In this document: positions 1-6,395 of the stretch, piece by piece
How positions within the stretch are numbered: the stretch's first letter is position 1
How the letters are laid out: each line of letters opens with the position of its first letter
DNA from: Alphaproteobacteria bacterium
Lineage (GTDB): Bacteria > Pseudomonadota > Alphaproteobacteria > Micropepsales > Micropepsaceae
Assembly: GCA_947373775.1 (NCBI GenBank)
Contig: CANBZE010000011.1
Span: 1-16,653 of the forward strand
DNA length: 16,653 nt
Reading direction: 5' to 3'
The notes under the pieces: model-generated
What the model was told of the DNA's origin: nothing
Database searches by the model: none
What the model saw: only the letters and a program-made list of their open reading frames with translations
Program-made: the position numbers and the translations under genes

Positions 1-797
1 GGCGGCAACGGCATGCGCACGGGCGCGGGCACGATGCGCGGTATATTGGTCACGGCGCCCGACACCAGGTTGCGGTTGTATTTCGCCCAGTCCTTGATGC
101 CCATCAGCGGGAAAGCGTCGCCGGCGGAGAATTCATAGAGCAGCAGCCGGCGCGGCTTGTCGGACACATTCTGCGCCGAGCCATGCACCATCCGCACATG
201 ATGGAAGCTCATCGAGCCGGCCTTGCCCGTCAGCGGCACGGCGGATTCGAAATCCACTTCCTTGCGCGTCGGGTCCATGGCGCCGCAGAAATGGCCGCCC
301 GAATGATGATTCCAGGTAGGGCCCTTGTGCGAGCCCGGCACCACCATCAGCGGGCCGTTTTCCAAAAAGGCGTCGTCCAGCATCACGCCGACCGCCAGCA
401 TGTCGTCATTGGTGTGGGGATAGAAGGCCCAGTCCTGGTGCCATTCCACCGGCGAACCGTAATGGGGCGACTTGAGATTGATCTTGGAGCTTTGCAGCCG
501 CACACCCGACGGGCCCAGCAACTGTTCCAGGATCGCAACCATCGGGCGGTAATTGGCCAGTTCCCAGAAGACCGGCGTGTGCTTGTCGGGGAATTTGATG
601 CGGCGCACCTTGGGCGCCTCGGGCGTGTGACCCGGCTCCAGATCGTAGACATCGGTGTGCGCGGCGACCAAGGCGGCGTCAGCGACCAGCTTGTCCAGCG
701 CGGCGCGGCAGCGCGCCAGGATGTCGGCATCCAGCACGTCCGGCACCACCAGGTAGCCGGTTCGGTGATAGGTCTCGATGTCCAGGTCGGAGATCAT
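1..797 (-). CDS. Phytanoyl-CoA dioxygenase (PhyH) family protein, partial
   Basis: Reads from an ATG at 797 leftward and stays open to the window edge, giving 265 codons without the C-terminus. The protein is a predicted Fe(II)/2-oxoglutarate-dependent oxygenase of the PhyH family, which hydroxylates small organic substrates in the cytoplasm. The iron-binding facial triad is visible: H120-x-D122 in EWHQDW and a distal H205 in MVHGS. R216/R217 in KPRRLLLYEF would hold 2-oxoglutarate. The segment ENGPLMVVPGSHKG (about 146-159) is typical of the family. No signal peptide is present and the Shine-Dalgarno upstream of 797 is weak, but the N-terminus (MISDLDIETYHRTGYLVVPD) starts just where PhyH proteins usually start. 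The substrate cannot be read from sequence. It lies on the same strand as the next small gene and the GMC operon, but beyond that operon's terminator. Confidence 0.9.
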   Translation of the reverse strand, partial: MISDLDIETYHRTGYLVVPDVLDADILARCRAALDKLVADAALVAAHTDVYDLEPGHTPEAPKVRRIKFPDKHTPVFWELANYRPMVAILEQLLGPSGVRLQSSKINLKSPHYGSPVEWHQDWAFYPHTNDDMLAVGVMLDDAFLENGPLMVVPGSHKGPTWNHHSGGHFCGAMDPTRKEVDFESAVPLTGKAGSMSFHHVRMVHGSAQNVSDKPRRLLLYEFSAGDAFPLMGIKDWAKYNRNLVSGAVTNIPRIVPAPVRMPLP

Positions 798-839
798 GAC
801 GCCGATGCTAGGACCGGCACGGACTGAAAAGCAACGCTT

Positions 840-1064
840 TTACCGGCGGGAATGCGGCAGGGCGTCCCATTCCTTCTGGGTATGGCAAACCTTGCGCGTT
901 CCCAGGCGGGAATTGCCGCCGGCACTCTCGTCGACGCAGACCATCTTGTCTTCGGCGGGCGCCGCGGCCGGCTCCGCCGGCGGACTAGCGGTTTGCGCCT
1001 GCGCGGCGGCGGCGCAGGCGAGGATGGTCGAAGCCGCAAGCAAACCGATGACTGTGTGACGCAT
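840..1064 (-). CDS. Small exported hypothetical protein with a paired-cysteine tail
   Basis: A 74-residue protein. I chose ATG 1064 because GGGAG lies about 10 nt upstream; a TTG two codons earlier is also open. Residues 1-24 form a signal peptide (RHTVIGLLAASTILACAAAAQAQ). I14-L15-A16-C17 loosely resembles a lipobox, so a lipoprotein is possible, but cleavage after AQA also fits. A Pro/Ala-rich linker follows. The C-terminal domain, about residues 41-69 (MVCVDESAGGNSRLGTRKVC then HTQKEWDAL), has two cysteines, C43 and C60, and the SRLGxRKVCxTxxEWD pattern that I associate with short uncharacterised proteobacterial periplasmic proteins. Function unknown. It stops 42 bp before the PhyH start and could be co-transcribed with it. 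Confidence 0.75.
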   Translation of the reverse strand: MRHTVIGLLAASTILACAAAAQAQTASPPAEPAAAPAEDKMVCVDESAGGNSRLGTRKVCHTQKEWDALPHSRR

Positions 1065-1164
1065 GAACAAAACGCTCCCATGGAAAACAGAACGGCAAAC
1101 TGCCAGCCGCGCCGCCTCTTGTCAGGCATGATCGCGCAACGGCGACATCTGGCGACAGTTATCT

Positions 1165-1201
1165 TCAAAAGCAAAACGGCGCCCCACTTTCGTGGAGCGC
1201 C
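1165..1201 (-). terminator. Intrinsic terminator of the GMC oxidoreductase operon
   Basis: Read on the minus strand just after the GMC stop codon, GGCGCTCCAC-GAAA-GTGGGGCGCC forms a 10-bp stem with one U-G wobble, capped by a GNRA-type GAAA tetraloop. GTTTTGCTTTT follows. Stem, loop and U-tract all fit a Rho-independent terminator. On the plus strand the same stem carries a C-A mismatch and no T-tract follows, so it is directional. Confidence 0.82.
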
Positions 1202-1221
1202 GCTTCGCAATCGCAATAAAA

Positions 1222-2892
1222 TCAGATCGTGACGTTGCCGGTTTTCGCCGCCTTTACCAGATGGTCGGCGCAGCGATAGGCCAGCGCCGAGATCGTCATG
1301 GTGGGATGGTTGCGCCCGCCGGTGACGAAGCTGGAGCCGTCGACCACGAACAGGTTGGGCACGTCATGGGCACGGTGATACTTGTTCACCACGCTGGACT
1401 TGGGATCATTGCCCATGCGGCAGGTGCCGCGGGCATGCGCCCCGCCCCTGCTGTCATTGACCTGGTCGGTCCACACTTGTGTAGCGCCGGCCGCCTTGAG
1501 GATTTCGGCCGACTTGTCGATGAAGAACTGCATCGCCTTGAAGTCGTTCTCATGGCTGGTGGAGGTGATGCGCATGGCGGGCAGGCCCCAGGCGTCCTTC
1601 ACCTCGGGGTCCAGGTCGATGGTGTTGGTTTCCACCGGCAGCTGCGAAATGAAGTTCACCATCGTCAAACGGCGATTGGCCTGTTCCATCAGCGCCTTCT
1701 TGTAGCCGGCGCCCCAGCTGGGCGCGCCATGCGGGCCCGCCAAGCCGTACTGCATCGGCGACATCTGGCCGCGCGCCGTCATGCGGCCGCCGCCATAAAA
1801 GCCGCGATTCTTCACATCATTAGGCACATAGGACAGCACGGCCGCGCCTGTCACCGCGCCCTTATACTCGTTCAAGGGCTGATCAAAGAGGCCGGACGCA
1901 CCGCCGCCATTACCGCTCATCAGATACTTGCCGACAATGCCGCCGGAATTAGCCAACCCGTTCTGGAAGCGGTTGGACTTGGACAACAACAGCAGGCGCG
2001 GGGTTTCCGTGCCGTTGGCCGACAGCACCACGCACTTGGCCTTCTGAAAGATTTCGCGGTTGTTGTTGGCCTTGTCGAAGTAGGTGACGCCGGTCGCCTT
2101 GCCGCTGGCGTCGACATTGATCTCGCGCACATAGGACTGGACGCGGATCTCGCAATTGCCGGTCGCCACCGCGATGGGCAGCAGCGCCACCGCCGAGGAG
2201 GAACGCGCCTTCACCTGGCAGCCATAGCCCGAGCACATGCCGCAATTGATGCAGGCGCTGCGCCCGTTATAGGGCTCGGTGATGATGGCCGCGACGTTCG
2301 GGGTCACGGTCAGGTTCAGCTTGGCCGCCGCCTTTTGCATCAGGGCGCCGGAGCTTTTCAGCGGCAGCGGCCGGCAGGGATAAGGCTTGGACATGGGCGC
2401 GATCAGCGGCGTCTTGATGTTGGGACCGCTGATGCCGATTTCCCATTCGGCCTGGCTGTAATAAGGCTCGAGCTCGTCATAGCTGACGGGCCAATCGGCG
2501 ATGCCGGTGCCCTTCATGGTGCCGAACTTGCTGGCTTCGTTGAACTCATACGGCAGGTGCCGCCAGCTGGACGCGCCATAGGTGATGGTGCCGCCGCCGA
2601 CCACGCAGCCGTAATTGTGATTGCCCGCCACCGCCTTTTCACTGGCGTTGCGGCGGAAGGTGTTGCGCTGAAGCTTGGGATCGCTCAGCAGCATGTCCTG
2701 TTCGGTGGGGAAGCGGTTGGAGAGCTCGTCCTTGGTATAGTCCTGCTCATGGCCATAGGCGCCCCAGTTGCCCTGCTCCATCACCACGACGGAGAAACCG
2801 GCTTGCGCCAGTTGCTTGGCCATCACACCGCCGGCCGCGCCGGAACCGATGACAACGAAATCGACTTCTTCGGAAGGGTTGAATTTTTTCAT
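1222..2892 (-). CDS. GMC family FAD-dependent oxidoreductase (gluconate/glucose dehydrogenase type)
   Basis: 556 residues from ATG 2892, which overlaps the stop of the upstream gene by one base (TGATG); a GTG one codon earlier is also possible. It is a flavoprotein dehydrogenase oxidising an alcohol or sugar hydroxyl. The FAD dinucleotide motif GSGAAG is at 16-21, with E39 for the ribose. GGGTITYGASSW (about 99-110) is the first GMC signature region. H486 (HARGTCRMG) and H529 (GRNHPTMT) occupy the two active-site positions. Cysteines C214, C217, C220 and C225 (CINCGMCSGYGC) form a cluster; bacterial FAD glucose dehydrogenases carry an Fe-S cluster in a comparable cysteine-rich segment, so one is inferred here. 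It lacks its own signal peptide, which fits hitchhiker export with the Tat-tagged small subunit encoded just upstream. The exact substrate is unknown. Confidence 0.92.
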   Translation of the reverse strand: MKKFNPSEEVDFVVIGSGAAGGVMAKQLAQAGFSVVVMEQGNWGAYGHEQDYTKDELSNRFPTEQDMLLSDPKLQRNTFRRNASEKAVAGNHNYGCVVGGGTITYGASSWRHLPYEFNEASKFGTMKGTGIADWPVSYDELEPYYSQAEWEIGISGPNIKTPLIAPMSKPYPCRPLPLKSSGALMQKAAAKLNLTVTPNVAAIITEPYNGRSACINCGMCSGYGCQVKARSSSAVALLPIAVATGNCEIRVQSYVREINVDASGKATGVTYFDKANNNREIFQKAKCVVLSANGTETPRLLLLSKSNRFQNGLANSGGIVGKYLMSGNGGGASGLFDQPLNEYKGAVTGAAVLSYVPNDVKNRGFYGGGRMTARGQMSPMQYGLAGPHGAPSWGAGYKKALMEQANRRLTMVNFISQLPVETNTIDLDPEVKDAWGLPAMRITSTSHENDFKAMQFFIDKSAEILKAAGATQVWTDQVNDSRGGAHARGTCRMGNDPKSSVVNKYHRAHDVPNLFVVDGSSFVTGGRNHPTMTISALAYRCADHLVKAAKTGNVTI

Positions 2893-3434
2893 CACCAGGT
2901 GCTCTCAGCTTTGTCATAGGCGCCAAACGGGGCGCGGAAATTCAGGCTGTCGTCATAGCCGATCTGGGTCCAGCCGACCTTCTTGTAGTTGCCGCCATGC
3001 TGGGGCGCCGCGAACATGCCCATGATGGTGTGGTCGCGCACCGTCTTGAAGAAGGGCGTCTTTTCGATCGCGGTCAGCGCCTGGATCTGCTGGTCGGCGG
3101 TCAGGGTGCCCAGCGGCCGGCCGCCGGTATGGGTGGAAAGCTCCGCCAGGCCCTTGGTGTAGATGTCCCGCTTGTCTTGGGCGAAGGTCACCAGCGCCAA
3201 GTCGATGAAGTAGATCACCTGGGCCTCGCGCGCGCCGGGCGTGTCGGTGGTGGGATAAATCTGGGCCGCCATGGCGTCCACCTCGCCCGCCTGTTCGCGG
3301 GTGAAGTAGGTGAAGTTGCCCATGGCCTGGGCCTTCTCCGCCGCCGCGACCTCTGCCGGCCAGTTGGCCGTCAGCCAGGCGGCGCTGGAAGCGCCCACCG
3401 TTTTAAAGAGAAAATTGCGTCTGCTGTCGCTCAT
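2892..3434 (-). CDS. Gluconate 2-dehydrogenase subunit 3 family protein with Tat signal
   Basis: 180 residues. ATG 3434 is preceded by a strong GGAGG about 6 nt upstream. The N-terminus SRRNFLFKTVGASSAAWL is a twin-arginine signal (RRxFL), followed by an Ala-rich cleavage region near AEVAAAEKA. The mature part (FTREQAGEVDAMAAQIYPTTDTPGAREA) is characteristic of the small subunit of membrane or periplasmic GMC dehydrogenases. This subunit is thought to stabilise the flavoprotein and take it through the Tat pathway. It precedes the GMC gene with a one-base overlap, as expected for partners made in equal amounts. The usual third partner, a multiheme cytochrome c, is not in this operon. Confidence 0.88.
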   Translation of the reverse strand: MSDSRRNFLFKTVGASSAAWLTANWPAEVAAAEKAQAMGNFTYFTREQAGEVDAMAAQIYPTTDTPGAREAQVIYFIDLALVTFAQDKRDIYTKGLAELSTHTGGRPLGTLTADQQIQALTAIEKTPFFKTVRDHTIMGMFAAPQHGGNYKKVGWTQIGYDDSLNFRAPFGAYDKAESTW

Positions 3435-3449
3435 GGCGAACCTCCGGTA

Positions 3450-4436
3450 CTAGTGTTTCGAGTATTTGGTAATGCCGCGCGGCACCACATTCACCGCGCC
3501 ATACATGTTGCCGTTGGGCGCGACCACTACGCCTTCGCCGGCCTGGTCGTCGGGCACGAAGGACGTCGCCTTGGCCTGAGAAATGCTGCCGATCCACACG
3601 CCCTTCTTCCAGCCCGGATGCAGTGCCTCGGTGGAGTCCGCGTCGATGGCGTAAAGCTTGTCGCCGGTGATGTAGAAGCCGGACGGACGGCCGAACTGCT
3701 TCCATTCACTGATCAGCTTGCCGTCCTGGGTGAAGATCTGGATGCGGTTGTTGACCCGGTCGGCAATATAGAGCCGGCCTTTGCTGTCGAACGCCAGCGC
3801 ATGGGGATTGTTGAACTCGCTGGGGCCGGCGCCCGCTTTGCCCCATTGCTTGATGAACTTACCCGCGGGCGAGAACTTCATCACCCGCATATCCAGGCCG
3901 GCCGGAATGAAGGGTGCGATGGGGGCATGGCCGTCGGTGACGAAGATGTCGCCGTTCGGCGCGGTGATCACATCGCTGGGCGAATTGAAGTGGGTCTCAT
4001 CATCGCCGCGCTGGCCGGGTGTGCCGATGGTCATCAGCACCTTGCCATCGGGCGACAGCTTGGTGACGGTCAGGCCTTTGCTGCCGTCCTTCGAAATGGC
4101 GCCGTCGGTGACCCAGACATTGCCCTTAGCGTCGACATGCAGGCCATGGGGAAACACGAACAGGCCGGCGCCGATGCTTTTGACGGCTTTGCCGGTCGCG
4201 GTGTCGAGCTGCACGATAGGCGCCTTGTCCGAGCCGTCGCAGCTATTGGCGCCGCAGCGATCGATCGCCCAGATCTCGCCATACGGGCCGCGCTCGATAC
4301 CGGCGCTGGAGCCCCAGGGGGCGCCCGCCGGCGGCGTCGCCCACTGATGTTCAGGCGCGCCATAGGGGCTGGTCAGGTCGTCCGCCAAAGCGGCGAGCGG
4401 AAAGCAAACCAGAGCCAGCGCAAAGCAGATTTTCAA
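3450..4436 (-). CDS. Secreted NHL-repeat beta-propeller protein
   Basis: 328 residues. The start is a TTG at 4436, chosen because no ATG or GTG precedes it in frame and GGAAGGAAG lies 6 nt upstream. Residues 1-19 are a signal peptide (KICFALALVCFPLAALA). The rest consists of repeated beta-propeller blades with NHL-type motifs: GLFVFPHGLHVDAKGNVWVTD, FNSPSDVITAPNGDIFVTD, FNNPHALAFDSKGRLYIAD and a degenerate GRPSGFYITGDKLYAID. DRCGANSC (C61/C66) could form a disulfide. The architecture resembles peptidyl-hydroxyglycine amidating lyase-like and 6-bladed propeller proteins, but an enzymatic role is not shown. It is the first gene of the operon, with only 15 bp before the Tat subunit gene. An accessory or binding role for the GMC enzyme's substrate is my inference. 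Confidence 0.85.
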   Translation of the reverse strand: MKICFALALVCFPLAALADDLTSPYGAPEHQWATPPAGAPWGSSAGIERGPYGEIWAIDRCGANSCDGSDKAPIVQLDTATGKAVKSIGAGLFVFPHGLHVDAKGNVWVTDGAISKDGSKGLTVTKLSPDGKVLMTIGTPGQRGDDETHFNSPSDVITAPNGDIFVTDGHAPIAPFIPAGLDMRVMKFSPAGKFIKQWGKAGAGPSEFNNPHALAFDSKGRLYIADRVNNRIQIFTQDGKLISEWKQFGRPSGFYITGDKLYAIDADSTEALHPGWKKGVWIGSISQAKATSFVPDDQAGEGVVVAPNGNMYGAVNVVPRGITKYSKH

Positions 4437-4442
4437 GACAGA

Positions 4443-4451
4443 CTTCCTTCC
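4443..4451 (-). promoter_or_regulatory. Ribosome binding site supporting a TTG start
   Basis: On the minus strand GGAAGGAAG lies 6 nt before the TTG at 4436. It is the best Shine-Dalgarno match in the region and is what fixes the start of the propeller gene on a non-ATG codon. Confidence 0.6.
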
Positions 4452-4620
4452 CCAGCGAGCCGATTCCAGCCCGGTTTTGAGGGACGCTATCCCCCGCTAG
4501 GTGGCGCGTCAAAGGCGAGAAAAATGCGACAACCTCGCATCTGACGCTGCGCCGCAGCATACTTGTTATCCGGTTCCCTTCTTGGGAATGTCCGGTGAGA
4601 AATCACGCGGAAAAACGGAC

Positions 4621-5598
4621 ATGAAAATTCTGGTTACGGGCGCGGGCGGCATGATCGGCCGCAAGCTGGTGGAGCGCCTGGTTGCGGACAAGAGCTTGGG
4701 CGGCAAGCCGATCACCGGTCTCACATTGGTGGATGTGGTGGAATCGCCCATTCCGGATGGCGCGCCGAAGGACACCAAGCCGATCGTCACCGATTTTTCC
4801 GAACCGGGCGTGTCCACCACCCTGATCGCTGAACGCCCCGATGTGATCTTCCATTTGGCCGCCATCGTGTCGGGCGATGCGGAAGCCAATTTCGAGAAGG
4901 GCTACAAGATCAACTTCAACGGCAGCTGGTCACTGTTCGAGGCCATCCGCCTGGAAGGCCAGGCCGCGCCCTACAAACCGCGCTTTGTCTTCGCCTCTTC
5001 CCTGGCGGTGATCGGCCCGCCCTTTCCTGAGTCCGTGCCCGATGACTTCGCGCCCACCCCCAGCACCAGCTACGGCGCCCAGAAAGCGATGACCGAGCTG
5101 ATGCTGGCCGATTACAGCCGCAAGGGTTTCCTGGATGGCGTCGGCGTGCGCCTGCCCACCATATGCATTCGCCCCGGCAAGCCCAACAAGGCGGCGTCGA
5201 GCTTCTTCTCCGGCATCCTGCGCGAACCGCTGGCCGGCCAGGAAGCGCCGCTGCCGGTGGGCGATGAGGTGCGCCACTGGTTCGCGTCCCCGCGCGCCGC
5301 GGTCGGCTTCTTCATCACCGCCGCCACCATCGATACCGCCTCGCTGGGGGTGCGCCGTTCCATGACCATGCCCGGCGTCTCGGCCACGGTGGGCGAACAG
5401 ATCGCGGCATTGCGCAAGGCGGCCGGCGACAAGGCCGTGGCGCTGATCAAGCGCGTCGATGATCCGTTTGTGTCCAAGATCGTGCAGGGCTGGGCCGGAC
5501 GCTATGACGCCAAGCTGGCGAGCAGCCTGGGCTTCAAGGCGGAAAAGAATTTCGACGAGATCATCAAGGTCTATCAGGAAGACGAGATGGGGCTTTGA
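4621..5598 (+). CDS. NAD-dependent epimerase/dehydratase, D-erythronate dehydrogenase-like
   Basis: 325 residues from ATG 4621. An extended short-chain dehydrogenase: GAGGMIG (7-13) is the GxxGxxG NAD site, FHLAAIVSGDAEANF (about 77-91) is the family strand-4 region, S126/S127 (FASSLAV) and Y151-x-x-x-K155 (YGAQK) form the catalytic set. Overall it resembles DenD, the D-erythronate dehydrogenase that oxidises tetronic acids to 2-keto acids, especially in MKILVTGAGGMIGRKL and RLPTICIRPGKPNKAASSFF. The later Dan/Den steps (OtnK kinase, OtnC aldolase) are not in the window, so the substrate remains a guess. No signal peptide, so cytoplasmic. It heads a plus-strand operon divergent from the NHL/GMC operon; the 184-bp gap between them should hold both promoters, but I see no convincing boxes there. 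Confidence 0.85.
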   Translation: MKILVTGAGGMIGRKLVERLVADKSLGGKPITGLTLVDVVESPIPDGAPKDTKPIVTDFSEPGVSTTLIAERPDVIFHLAAIVSGDAEANFEKGYKINFNGSWSLFEAIRLEGQAAPYKPRFVFASSLAVIGPPFPESVPDDFAPTPSTSYGAQKAMTELMLADYSRKGFLDGVGVRLPTICIRPGKPNKAASSFFSGILREPLAGQEAPLPVGDEVRHWFASPRAAVGFFITAATIDTASLGVRRSMTMPGVSATVGEQIAALRKAAGDKAVALIKRVDDPFVSKIVQGWAGRYDAKLASSLGFKAEKNFDEIIKVYQEDEMGL

Positions 5599-6380
5599 TG
5601 AAGGAATTGGGGAAGCTGTCGCGCCGTCGCAGTCTGGCGTTGCTGCCGGCGCTGGTGGCGACCGGAGCCGCAGCGCAGCCTTCGGGCAGCGCCTTGTCCT
5701 TGAAACTTGTGGTGCTGGATATCGGCGGCACTTTGATTGGCGATCATGGCGAAGTGCCGGACGCCATGCTGGGCGCTTTTTCGCGCAAGGGCATCACCGT
5801 CACGCCGCAGGAGTTCAGCGGCTGGCGCGGCGCCTCCAAGCGCGGCATGGTCAAGCACTTTGTCGAGGAGCGCGGGCCTGCGCAGGGACGCACAGCGCTG
5901 GAAGAGGCGATCTATGCCGACTTCACCGCGACGGTTTCCAAGTCTTACCAGAATGTGCAGCCCGTCCCCGGCGCGGAAAAGGCACTGCAGGAATTGAAGG
6001 CAATGAACTTGCTTTTGTGCACCAGCACCGGCTTCGACCGCGCCCTGACGACCCAGGTCTTTTCCCATCTCGGCTGGCAGCATTACTTCGTCGCCAGCAT
6101 CACCAGCGATGACGTGGCGGATGGGCGGCCCGCGCCCTACATGCTGTTCCGCGCCATGGAAGCGGCACATGTCAACGACACCGCCGAGGTGCTGGCGGTG
6201 GGCGACACGGTGCTGGACATCCAGGCCGGCAACAATGGCGGCATGGGCGCGGTGGTGGGGGTCTATTCGGGGGCCGCGACGGAAAGCCGCTTGCGGCAAG
6301 AGAAGAGCAGCGCCGTCTTACCCAGTGTGGCGGACCTGCCGGACCTGATCCGCAAGGGACTGCCGCGCGCCTGCCGCTAA
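5598..6380 (+). CDS. HAD superfamily hydrolase, phosphonatase-like, with Tat-like signal peptide
   Basis: 260 residues. ATG 5598 overlaps the previous stop by one base (TGATG). The HAD core is complete: nucleophile D41 in LDIGGTL, motif II S143/T144 in CTSTGF, R177 in DGRPAP, and motif IV GDTVLD (202-207) with AGNNGGM. The usual second Asp of DxD is Gly here (D-I-G), as in phosphonatase-type enzymes where that position is small. In the cap, GASKRGMV places K81 where phosphonoacetaldehyde hydrolase carries its Schiff-base lysine. Unusually for this family, the N-terminus LSRRRSLALLPALVATGAAAQ looks like a twin-arginine signal with cleavage near A25-A26. Translational coupling to the DenD-like gene suggests a shared pathway. 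Its substrate could be a phosphonate or a phosphate ester. Confidence 0.85.
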   Translation: MKELGKLSRRRSLALLPALVATGAAAQPSGSALSLKLVVLDIGGTLIGDHGEVPDAMLGAFSRKGITVTPQEFSGWRGASKRGMVKHFVEERGPAQGRTALEEAIYADFTATVSKSYQNVQPVPGAEKALQELKAMNLLLCTSTGFDRALTTQVFSHLGWQHYFVASITSDDVADGRPAPYMLFRAMEAAHVNDTAEVLAVGDTVLDIQAGNNGGMGAVVGVYSGAATESRLRQEKSSAVLPSVADLPDLIRKGLPRACR

Positions 6381-6395
6381 CGAGGGAACGCGAGA

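Noticed and set aside
1192..2919. A 575-codon open frame on the plus strand opposite the GMC gene
   Set aside because: High GC leaves the antisense frame open. Its translation is rich in His, Gly, Ala and Arg without any fold motif, while the minus strand encodes a complete GMC enzyme.
2997..4544. A 515-codon plus-strand frame opposite the NHL and Tat subunit genes
   Set aside because: It spans two real minus-strand genes and their junction, and its product has no recognisable domain, so it is an antisense shadow.
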